A stretch of 64,000 nt of DNA from Inia geoffrensis. Its lineage: Eukaryota > Chordata > Mammalia > Artiodactyla > Iniidae. The notes under the pieces were generated by a model. It worked only from the letters and a program-made list of their open reading frames with translations. It ran no database searches and had not been told where the DNA came from. Position numbers and translations under genes: made by a program. Positions 21,466 through 30,897 of this stretch are shown piece after piece. Each line of letters opens with the position of its first letter. The first letter of the stretch is position 1. The DNA is taken from NCBI GenBank assembly GCA_036417435.1, contig CM070902.1, positions 42,182,600-42,246,599 of the forward strand, read 5' to 3'.

Positions 21466-22489
21466 TATTGCTTGGCACACTGCAAAAGTTTGAACCCATT
21501 ATCCCATATGAGTGACATTTGACTACAGCTAATTAGGGAGTCCTCAGTTACTAATGTAACAGAGACATTCTCAACCTTCGTTTTTTTCTTCTCTTTAATG
21601 ACACAAAACAGACGTTTGCCAGTTACCAAATTGTGTGTTCTGCTTATTTTCCTCTTGTACTTCTCACTTCCTTTTTCAAGGTCTTCTCTTCATTACTTTA
21701 ATTAAAGAACCATTCTCTTCTTAATTTCACAGTATGGTTACATGCTGGGGATAGAGATTCCCAACCCCTCTATCCTGAGTTCTGATTATTTGCCAAAGGG
21801 GATTGCTGTATTTATGGTGTATGTTTTGGCCAAGGTACTAAGATGGCAAATGGTGACTTTCAAGAGCTACTATGCCCTGTGCTTCTTAGGATTTTCCACA
21901 GTTCACAGAAAGCTGGTGATGAAATTGCTCAGTGGAAACAGCTCTTAATTACTGGAGGATTTACATTAATGATATGACTGTCCAGCTGTCAAGAAAAAGT
22001 ACACTCTTCAGTGTTCCATTTCAGTGCCCTTGGATCAGCTCTAGAACTAAGCTCGTCACTCCCAGAGTGCCACATTACATATGCACCATCATTCCCACTA
22101 CTACACAGTTGCTTGGCAACAGCAGTACTTGTTCCACTTGCGAGATGGGAAGGAGACAAATGGATAACCAGGAAAATCCCCAGCCTTGTAATTTCTCATA
22201 CCATTGTGGAAAAGCATAAAGAGAGTGCTCAGCCTTAATGCTACCTCAAAATTGCAGCCTGAAGATATTTTTGTTACAAGAAAGGAAATATTAGTATCCA
22301 CCACACTTAAAATAAGGGACCCTTTTAGATCTTACAGCCTCAATTGTTCAATAGTGCTCTTTATTTATAAACCTGATTGTGTTGCTAACTGTTAGAGAGA
22401 TACTAGCAGTAAATGATCTGATAGTTAAGGTGCAGGCAAACTGATGTAGAGAAATAAATCAGTCATGCAAATTTTATTGAGGACTTATT
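21466..22489. other. Unclassified non-coding sequence containing an RFX-type X-box
   Basis: About 1 kb without a recognised repeat. Several short frames overlap on both strands (21742-21948, 21932-22219, 22011-22238, 22101-22304, 22204-22395). Their mutual overlap and lack of domains argue against coding. A good RFX motif lies at 22108-22120. Confidence 0.4.
22108..22120. promoter_or_regulatory. Candidate RFX X-box (GTTGCTTGGCAAC)
   Basis: Imperfect inverted repeat with arms GTTGC and GCAAC, matching the two-half-site X-box (GTTGCY N RGCAAC) bound by RFX dimers. Seen directly in the sequence; binding is inference. It is not inside a repeat I recognise. Confidence 0.4.
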
Positions 22490-22735
22490 AGGAACAGTAA
22501 TATCTATCATTTAATGAGTACTTTCTCTGTGTGCAGCTCCATGCTAAATGCTCTATACATCACCTCATTTAATGCTTACATCACTCTTGTGAGATAGGAT
22601 CTATTATTCTTGCTATAGAGATAATTAAATTACTTCTCAAGCAGGTTAAATAAATTGTTCAGTGTCATTCAGAGTGTCAGATTTGAACCTACGGCTGTCT
22701 GACTCCAAATTCTCTTAACTTCTAAGAACATTTGT
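22490..22735 (-). repeat. MIR SINE, antisense, nearly full length
   Basis: 'cagctccatgctaaatgctc', 'acctcatttaatgcttacat', 'cttgtgagataggatctatt', 'agatttgaacctacggctgt' and 'ctgactccaaattctctta' in reversed MIR order. Confidence 0.85.
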
Positions 22736-23049
22736 CTACACTACTTGCTACTCTCCAATCCCTGTGCAAGTCTCTGAGGTATTTTACAATGCCAGCCATC
22801 CTTATCATGCAACTACTATATAGCAGCATACAACTGACAGATTGGAGAGGTCTGTTTTAATAATTAAAATTCTGTGCCTCTCTTTTAACTCCTTTATACT
22901 TTCTTTGATGGTTTGGAAGTCAGGGAGTTCTGGGATCAAATATTGACTCTAAAACTTATAAGTTCATATAAACATTGATGAAGTTGTATTTTCCATAATT
23001 TTCAGCTCATAATGATTTTACCAGTCAAGAACAATGAAGAATCTGAGAT

Positions 23050-23425
23050 TTTTTTCATTTGCACGATAGCAAGTGAATTTGCGACACATAGATGCTAGTG
23101 GGCGACAAAGGACTTCTGGATCAAAGGTAAAGGCTTTTATTATTCATGGCATGGTAGGCAATGTGAGATTCATGTTCACATTGGTTTCCCTTGTCCCCAA
23201 AGTCCATGGCGTGATACCGAGAGGCCCACATAGATGCTATGCATTCAATGAGCCTGTATCACAGCTGAGGAACTTCAAGCTTAGAAAAACCCAGTTTTTT
23301 AAAGGAGGCTGCTAGAAAATATATCCAATATTTGCCCCATTGGGAGACATTATCTTTATCATACTGGCTAGGAAACAAATCTCTCTGCTCTGGAGGGAGA
23401 CATTACTGTTATCTTCTGAGGTTGC
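23050..23425 (-). mobile_element. Possible LTR fragment, antisense
   Basis: 'acaaaggacttctggatcaa' followed by 'aggcttttattattcatgg' looks like a reversed polyadenylation region of an ERV LTR, and 'gggagacatta' occurs twice (near 23340 and 23395). Family not assigned. The 80-codon frame at 23073-23315 shows no domain. Confidence 0.3.
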
Positions 23426-23544
23426 TGCTATACAAACTTCCTTAAAAAGCTAATCCAGAAGAATGGCTGACACAAGACATGGAGAAATGTAAGAGCTTCA
23501 TAGAGAATTGTCTCCCAACAGTAGTATCAAATAATCAAAAAAAT

Positions 23545-24864
23545 GTTATGAGAGGGAGACCTTAAAGATGGCAAAGGAGTAAGACATGGAGATCACCTTC
23601 CTTTCCACAAATACATCAGAAATACATCTACAGGTGGAGCAAATCCTACAGAACACCTATTGAATGCTGGAAGAAGACCTCAGACTTCCCAAAAGGCAAG
23701 AAACTCCCCACAAACCTGGATAGGGCAAAAGAAAAAAGAAAAAACAGAGACAAAAGAATAGGGACAGGACCTGCATCTCGGGGAGGGAGCTGTGAAGGAG
23801 GAAAAGTTTCCACACACTAGGAAGATCCTTCTCTGGCAGAGACAAGGGGTGGTGGTGGGGAAGCTTCGGAGCCACGGAGGAGAGAGCAGCAACAGGGATG
23901 TGGAGGGCAAAGTGGAGAGATTCCTGCACAGAGGATTGGTGCTGACCAGCACTCATTAGCCTGAGAGGCTTGTCTGCTCACCCGATGGTAGCTGAGGCTC
24001 GGGCTTCGGAGTTCAGTTCCGAGGGAGAGGACTGGGGTCGGCTGCATGAACACACCCTTAAGGGGGCTAGTGCACAACAGCTAGCTAGGAGGGAGTCCAG
24101 GAAAAAGTCTGGACCTGCTAAAGAGGCAAGAGACCATTGTTTTGGGGTGTGTGAAGAGAGGGGATTCAGAGCACCACCTAAACAAATTCCAGAGACGGGC
24201 GTGAGCCATGGCTATCAGCACAGACACCAGAGATGGACATGAAACGCTAAGGTTGCTGCTGCAGCCAGCAAGAATCCTGTGTGCAAGCACAGGTCACTCT
24301 CCACACCTCCCCTCCAAGGAGCCTGTGTAGCCCACCACTGCCAGGGTCCTGTGATCCAGGTACTACTTCCCTGGAGTAACACACAGTGCACCTCACGCTG
24401 TTGCAACATCATGCTGGCCTCTGCTGATGCAGGCTCACGTGCATTCCATACCCCTCCCTCCCCCTGGCTTGAGTGAGCCAGAGCCTCCTAATCAACTGCT
24501 CCATTAACCCGGTCCTGTCTAGGCCAGAACAGATGCCTTCAGGTGACCTACATGTAGAGGCAGGGCCAATCCAAAGTTGAACACCAAGAGCTGTATGAAC
24601 AAAGAAGAAAAAGGGAAGTTTCTCCCAGCAGCCTCAGGAGCAGGGGATTAAATCTCCACAATCAACTTGATGTAAACTGCATCTGTGCAATACCTGAATA
24701 GAAAATGAATCATCCCAAAATTGAGTCATTGGACTTTGGGAGCAACTGTAGACTTGGTGTTTGCTTTCTGTATCTAATTGGTTTCTGTTTTTATGTTTAT
24801 CTTAGTTTAGTATTTAGAGTATATAATCATTGGTAGATTTGTTTACTGATTTTTTTGCAATGGT

Positions 24865-24906
<42 letters not shown>

Positions 24907-25677
24907 TTTTCCTTTTTCTCTCTTTGTGAGTGTGTAGATATATGCTTCTTTGTGTGTTGTCTGTATAGTTTTGCTTTTACCATTTGTCTTAGGGTTCAGC
25001 CTGCCCATTATTTTTTGTTTGTTTGTTTTTGTCCTTACTACTGTTTTCAGAGCTTGTTATCATTGGTGGATTTGTTTTTTTTTTTTTTTTGATTTGGTTG
25101 CTCTCTTCTTTCTTTCTTACGTTTTTCTTTTTTTTAAATTACTTTTTATTTTTAATAATTATTTTTTATTTTAATAACTTTATTTCTTTTCATTTTATTT
25201 ATTTTTCCTTTCTTTTTTTTTTCTCCCTTTTCTTCTGAGCCATGTGGCTGACAGGGTCTTGGGACTCTGGCTGGGTGTCAGGTCTATGTCTATGAGGTGG
25301 GAGAGCTGAGTGCAAGATATTGGTCCAACAGAGACCTCCCAGCTCCATGTAATATCAGACAAAAGCTCTCCCAGAGATCTCCATCTCAAAGCTAAGACCC
25401 AGCTCCACTCAACAACCAGCAAGCTACAGTGCAGAGAGGCTGCCTAAAATCATAATAAGGTCACAGACACCCAAAACACACCACTGGACACAGTCCAGCC
25501 CACCAGAAAGAAGATCCAGACTCATCCACCAGAACACAGGCACTAGTCCCCTCCACCAGGAAACCTACATAACCCACTAAATCAATCTTACCCGCTAGGG
25601 GCAGACACCAAAAACAGTGGGAACTACAAACATGTAGCCTGTGAAAAGGGGACCCAAAACGCAGTAAGTTAAGCAAA
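23545..25677 (+). promoter_or_regulatory. L1 5' UTR (degenerate internal promoter)
   Basis: About 2.1 kb upstream of ORF1. The first half is relatively GC-rich ('acatctacaggtggagcaaa', 'aagcttcggagccacggagg', 'gcgggcgtgagcc'-like segments). From about 24780 it becomes AT- and T-rich, with an AT tract at 24868-24897 and T-rich stretches to about 25225. It ends in the 'caccagaacacaggcactag' block. In the family this region acts as the internal promoter. Activity here is unlikely given decay. Several short frames on both strands (23657-24476) are artefacts of the GC-rich half. Confidence 0.8.
24868..24912. repeat. (AT)n plus poly-T tract in the L1 5' UTR
   Basis: About 30 bp of AT repeats followed by a T run of about 13. 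Confidence 0.9.
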
Positions 25678-26564
25678 ATGAGAAGACAGAGAAACACACA
25701 GAATATGAAGGAGCAAAGTTAAAATCTCAGCAGACCAAATAAATGAAGAGGAAATAGTCTACCTATAAAAGAAATCAGAGCAATGATAACAAAGATGATG
25801 TAAAAATTTGGAAATAGAATAGAGAAATTACAAGAAACATTTAACAAGGACATAGAAGAATGAAAGAGCAAAACAAACAATGATGAACAACACAATAAAT
25901 GAAATTAAAAATTCTCTAGAAGGAATGAACTGCAGAATAACAGAGGCAGAAGAATGAATAAGTAACCTGGAAGATAAAATAGTGGAAACAACTACTGAAG
26001 AGCAGAATAAAGAAAAACAAATGAAAAGAATTGAGGACAGTCTCAGAGACCTCTGGGACAACATTAAGCACACCAAAATTTGAATTACATGGGTCCCAGA
26101 AGAAGAAGAGAAAAATAAAGGGACTGAAAATATATTTGAAGAGATTGGAGTGGAAAACTTCCCTAATATAGGAAAGGAAATAATGAGTCAATTCCAGGAA
26201 GCAGGGAGTCCTATACAGGAAAAATCCAAGTAGAAACATGCCAAGAGACATATTAATCAAATTATCAAAAATTAAACACAAAGAAAAAATATTAAAAGCA
26301 GAAAGGGAAAAACAACAAATAATATACAAGGGAATCCCCATAAGGTTAACAGCTGATCATTCAGCAGAAAATCTCCCAGAAGGGAGTGTGCAAGACATAT
26401 TTAAAGGGATGAAAGGGAAAATCCTACAACCAAGATTACTCTACCCAGCAAGGATCTCATTCAGATTTGATGGAGAAATTAAAAACTTTACAGACAAACA
26501 AAAGCAAAGAGAATTCAGCACCACCAAACCAGCTTTACAACATATGCTAAAGGAAGTTCTCTAG
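25678..26564 (+). pseudogene. L1 ORF1 pseudogene (RNA-binding chaperone)
   Basis: The ATG at 25678 sits at the usual ORF1 start (peptide begins MRRQRNTQ), but an in-frame TAA at 25720-25722 stops it after 14 codons. Further stops and indels follow, including a TGA at 26081. The coiled-coil and RRM parts are recognisable only piecewise. The C-terminal domain is open from 26238 to the normal stop at 26564, with 'LIKLSKIKHKEKILKA', 'YKGIPIRLTAD', 'QPRLLYPARISFRFDGEIK' and 'FSTTKPALQHMLKEVL'. Near 26366-26395 two small indels shift and then restore the frame. Intact ORF1 forms trimers that coat L1 RNA; this copy cannot make one. Confidence 0.9.
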
Positions 26565-27749
26565 GCAGGAAACAAAAGAGAAGGAAAAGACCTACAATAA
26601 TAAACCCAAAACAATTACGAAAGTGGTAATAGGAAGATACATGTAGATAATTACCTTAAATGTAAATGTATTAAATGTTCCCACCAAAAGACATAGACTG
26701 GCTGAATGGATACAAAACAAGACACATATACATGCTGTCTACAAGATACCCACTTCAGATCTAGGGACACCTACACATGAAAGTGAGGGGATGGAAAAAG
26801 ATATTCCATGCAAATGGAAATCAAAAGAAAGCTGGAGTAGCAATTCTCGTATCAGACAAAATAGGCTTAAAAAAATTGAATTACAACAGACAATGAAGGA
26901 CACTACATAATGATCAAGAGATCAATCCAAGAAGAAGATATAACAATTGTAAATATTTATGCAACCAACATAGGAGCTCCTCAATACATAAGGCAAATGC
27001 TAACAGCCATAATAGGGGAAACTGACAGTAACACAATCATAGTAGGGGATTTTAACACCCTACTTTCACCAATGGAAAGATCTTCCAAAATGAAAATAAA
27101 TAAGGAAACACAAGCTTTAAATGATACATTAAACAGGATGGCCTTAATTGATATTTATAGGACATTCCATCCCAAAACAACAGAATACAGTTTCTTCTCA
27201 AGTGCTCATGAAACAGTCTTCAGGATAGTTCATATCTTGGGTCACAAATCAAGCCTTGGTAAATTTAAGAAAATTGAAATCATATCAAGTATCTTTTCTG
27301 ACCACAAGGCTATGAGACTAGATATCAACTACAGGAAAAAATAAAATAAAATAAAACACATGGAGACTAAGCAATATGCTGCTAAATAACCAAGAGATCA
27401 CTGAAGAAATCAAAGAGAAAATCAAAGAATACCTAGAAACAAATGACAATGAAAGCATGATGACCCAGAACCTATGGGATGTGGCAAAAGAGCTTGTAAG
27501 AGGAAAGTTTATAGCAATAAAATTCTACCCCAAGAAACAAGAAAAATCACAAATATAAAACACAACCTTTCATCTAAAGCAATTAGAGAAAGAAGAACAA
27601 AAAGCACCCAGTGTTAGCAGAAGGAAAGAAATCATAAAGATCAGATCAGAAATAAATGAAAAAGAAATGAAGGAAATGATAGCAAAGGTCAATAAAACTA
27701 AAAGTTGGTTCTTTGAGAAGATAAACCCAAATTGATAAACCACTAGGTA

Positions 27750-27893
27750 CGGGAAGATCCCACATGCTGCAGAGTGGCTGGGCCCATGAGCCATGGCCAC
27801 TGAGCTTGTGCCTCCGGAGTCTGTTGCTCCGCAATGGGAGAAGCCACAACAGTGAGAGGCCTGCATATCGTAAAAAAAAAAAAAAAAAAAAAA
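27750..27893 (+). mobile_element. 5'-truncated CHR SINE inserted in L1 ORF2
   Basis: Only the 3' half of the tRNA-derived SINE is present: 'gggaagatcccacatgctgc', 'gggcccatgagccatggcca', 'ctccgcaatgggagaagcca', 'acaacagtgagaggcctgca', then a 22-A tail (27872-27893). The Pol III A and B boxes are missing. About 110 bp of L1 expected between the flanks is absent, so insertion or a later event removed target DNA. A spurious minus-strand frame (27570-28024 region) crosses it. Confidence 0.88.
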
Positions 27894-28948
27894 GACTCAG
27901 AGAGATTATTGCAAACAATTATATGCCAATAAAATGGACTACCTGGAATAAATGGACAAATTCTTAGAAAAGCACAACTTTCTGATACTGAACCAGGAAG
28001 AAATAGAAAATGTAAACAGACCAATCACAAGAACTGATTTGAGATTGTGATTAAAAATCTTCCAACAAACAAAAGCCCAGAACCAGATGGTTTCACAGGC
28101 AAATTCCATCAAACATTTAGAGAAAAGCTAACACTTATCTTTCTCAAACTCTTCCAAAATATAGCAGAGCGAGGAACACTCCCAAACTCATTTTATGAGG
28201 CCCCCCATCACCCTGATACCAAAATCAGACAAAGATGTCACAAAAAAAAAAACTACAGCCCAATGTAACTGATGAACATAGATGTAAAAATCCTTAACAA
28301 AATACTAGCAAACAGAATCCAACAGTATATTAAAGGATCATACACCATGATCAAGTGGGGTTTATCCCAGGAATGCAAGGATTCTTCAATATATGCAAAT
28401 AAATCAATGTGATACACCATATTAACAAACTAAAGAAAAAAAAATATATAATAATCTAGGTAGATGCAGAAAAAGCTTTTGACAAATTCAATATCATTTA
28501 TGACAAAAATCCTCAAGAAAGGAAGCATAGAGGGAACTTACCTCAACATAATAAAGGACATATATGACAAACCCACAGCAAACATCTTTCTCAATGGTGA
28601 AAAATTGAAACCATTTCCAATAAGATCAGGAACAAGACAAGACTGTCCACTCTCACCACTATTATTCAACATAGTTTTGGAAGTTTTAGCCAGAGCAATC
28701 AAAGATGAAAAAGAATTAAAAGGCATCCATATTGGAAAAGAAGTAGTGAAACAGTCACTGTTTGCAGATGACATGATACTATACAAATAAAATCCTAAAG
28801 GTGCTACCAGAAAACTAGTAAAGCTAATCAATGAATTTGGTAATGTAGCAAGATACAAAATTATTGCACAGAAATGTCTTGCATTCCTATACATAATGAT
28901 GAAAAATGTGAAAGAGAAATTAAGGAAACACTCCCATTTACCATTGCA

Positions 28949-28970
28949 AATAATAATAATAATAATAAAA
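28949..28970. repeat. (AAT)n short tandem repeat inside L1 ORF2
   Basis: About seven AAT units in the otherwise normal L1 RT-thumb region; a local expansion. Confidence 0.85.
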
Positions 28971-30479
28971 TACCTAGGAATAAACCTAACTAAGGAGACA
29001 AAAGACCTGTATGCAGAAAACTCTAAGACAATGATGAAAGAGAATAAAGATGATGCAAAGAGTTAGAGAGATATACCATGTTGTTTGATTGGAAGAATCA
29101 ACATTTTAAAAATGACTATACTCCCCAAAGCAGTCTATAGATTCAATGCAACCCCTTTCAAACAACCACTGGCATTTTTAACAGAAGTAGAACAAAAAAT
29201 TTCACAATTTGTATGGAAACACTGAAGACACCAAATAACTAAAGCAACCTTGAGAAAAGAAAATGGAGCTGGAGGAATCAGGCTCCCTTACTTCAGGCTA
29301 TACTACAAAGCTACAGTAATCAAGACAGTATGGTACTGAAACAAAAACAGAAATATAGATCAATGGCACAGGATAGAAAGCCCAGAGATAAACTCACACA
29401 CATATGATCACCTTATCTTTGACAAAGGAGGCAAGAATATACAATGGAGAAAAGACGGCCTCTTCAATGATTAGTGCTGGGAAGACAGAACAGCTACATG
29501 TAAAAGAATGAAATAAGAACACTTCCTAACACTGTACACAAAAATAAACTCTATACATATTAAATACCTAAATATAAAGCTAGACACTATAAAACCCTTA
29601 GAGGAAAACATAGGCAGAACACTCTATGACATAAATCATGGTAAGATCCTTTTTGACGCACCTCCTATAGAAATGGAAATAAAAACAAAAATAAACAACT
29701 GGGACCTAATGAAATTTCAAAGCTTTTGCACAGCAAAGGAAACCATAAAGAAGATGAAAACACAACCCTCAGAATGGGAGAAAATATTTGCAAATGAAGC
29801 AAGTAACAAAGGATTAGTCTCCAAAATATACAAGATGCTCATGCAGCTCAGTATCAAAAAACAAACAAAGGACCTAATGCAGAAATGGGTGGATAAACTA
29901 ATTAGACATTTCTCCAAAGAAGATATACAGATTGCCAACAAACACACGAAAGGATGCTCAACATCACTAATCACTAGAGAAATGCAAATCAAAACCAAAA
30001 TGAGGTATCACTTCACACAGGTCAGAATTGCAATAATCAAAAAATCTACAAACAATAAATGCTAGAGAGGGTGTGGAGAAAAGGGAACCCTCTTGAACTA
30101 TTGGTGGGAATGTAAATTGATGCAGCCACTATGGAGAACAGTTTGGAGGTTCTTTAAAAAAAACTAAAAATAGAACTACCATATGACCCAGCAATCCCAC
30201 TATTGGGTATATACCCTGAGAAAACCATAATTTCAAAAGAGTCATGTACCAAAATGTTCATTGCAGCTCTATTTACAATAGCCAGGACATGGAAGCAACC
30301 TAAGTGTCCATTGACCGATGAATGGATAAAGAAGATGTGTTACATATATAAAATGGAATATTACTCAGCCATATAAAGAAACAAAATTGAGATATTTGTA
30401 GTGAGATGGATAGACATGGAGTCTGTCATACAGAGTGATGTAAGTCAGAAAGAGAAAAAAACCAAATACTGTATGCTAA

Positions 30480-30895
30480 TACATATATATGGAATCTTAA
30501 AAAAAAAAAAAAAAAAAAAGGTCCTGAGGAACCTAGGCGCAGGACAGGAATAAAGATGCATATGTAGAGAATGGACTTGAGTGCACATGGAGGGGGAAAG
30601 GTAAGCTGGGATGAAGTGAGAGAGTAGCATTGACATTTATACGCTACCAAAAGTAAAATGATAGCTAGTGGGAAGCAGCCTTATAGCACGGGGAGATCAG
30701 CTCGGTGTTTTGTGACCACTCAGAGTGGTGGGAGTGGGAGGGTGGGAGGGAGTTGCAAGATGGAGGGCATATGGGGATATATGTATACATATAGATGATT
30801 CACTTTGTTATACAGCAAAATCTAACACAGTATTTTAAAACAACTATAGCCCAATAAAGATGTTAAAAAAATTTAAAAAAAAAAAAAAAAAAAAG
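30480..30895 (+). mobile_element. L1 3' UTR and A tail of the first L1 copy
   Basis: Poly-A stretch after the ORF2 end (30498-30518), then 'cgcaggacaggaataaagat', 'gtagagaatggacttgagtg', 'tagtgggaagcagccttata', 'tcggtgttttgtgaccactc', a G-rich 'gtgggagtgggagggtggga' block and 'caataaagatgtt' before the tail. The G-rich block is the conserved polypurine tract of the family. Confidence 0.88.
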
Positions 30896-30897
30896 AA

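Larger units (their letters stand above)
26612..30500 (+). pseudogene. L1 ORF2 pseudogene (endonuclease plus reverse transcriptase)
   Basis: Segments of a roughly 1,270-residue protein are recognisable in shifting frames. The endonuclease C-terminal half is open at 26910-27344, with 'VGDFNTLL' and 'FSDHKAM', but the metal-binding Asp of the 'RIDHILGHK' motif is Val (codon 27228-27230). The thumb-proximal linker is interrupted by a SINE and a deletion. Reverse-transcriptase palm: '[15 protein letters not shown]' (one Gly changed to Asp), and the catalytic 'FADD' at 28761-28772 is intact. The C-terminal region is open at 29673-30065 ('[16 protein letters not shown]'). The ORF2 start codon region appears degraded (GTG at the expected ATG), and 'TAG' occurs soon after. 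Inactive. Confidence 0.9.
23545..30895 (+). mobile_element. Near full-length L1 retrotransposon, sense, inactive
   Basis: An approximately 7.3 kb L1 of cetartiodactyl type with a 5' UTR, decayed ORF1 and ORF2, 3' UTR and A tail (about 30870-30890). It is interrupted by a truncated CHR SINE at 27750-27893. LINE-1 elements copy themselves by target-primed reverse transcription using the ORF2 endonuclease and reverse transcriptase with the ORF1 RNA-binding chaperone. Premature stops, frameshifts and a changed endonuclease residue show this copy is dead. I could not identify a convincing target-site duplication. A second L1 starts directly after its tail. Confidence 0.92.

Noticed and set aside
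23657..24476. Cluster of 65-99 codon frames on both strands
   Set aside because: They lie in the GC-rich L1 5' UTR, where few stops occur by chance. No domain, and frames conflict between strands.
24950..25238. Phe/Leu-rich plus-strand frames resembling membrane proteins
   Set aside because: Artefacts of the T-rich L1 5' UTR.
25916..26341. 141-codon minus-strand frame with hydrophobic, membrane-like sequence
   Set aside because: It is the antisense of A-rich L1 ORF1, and poly-A/AG-rich coding sense gives Phe/Leu/Ser-rich antisense frames.
26910..27344. Functional endonuclease gene
   Set aside because: It is one fragment of decayed L1 ORF2 with stops on both sides and a substituted metal-binding residue.
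28538..28894. 118-codon minus-strand frame
   Set aside because: Antisense shadow of the L1 reverse-transcriptase region.
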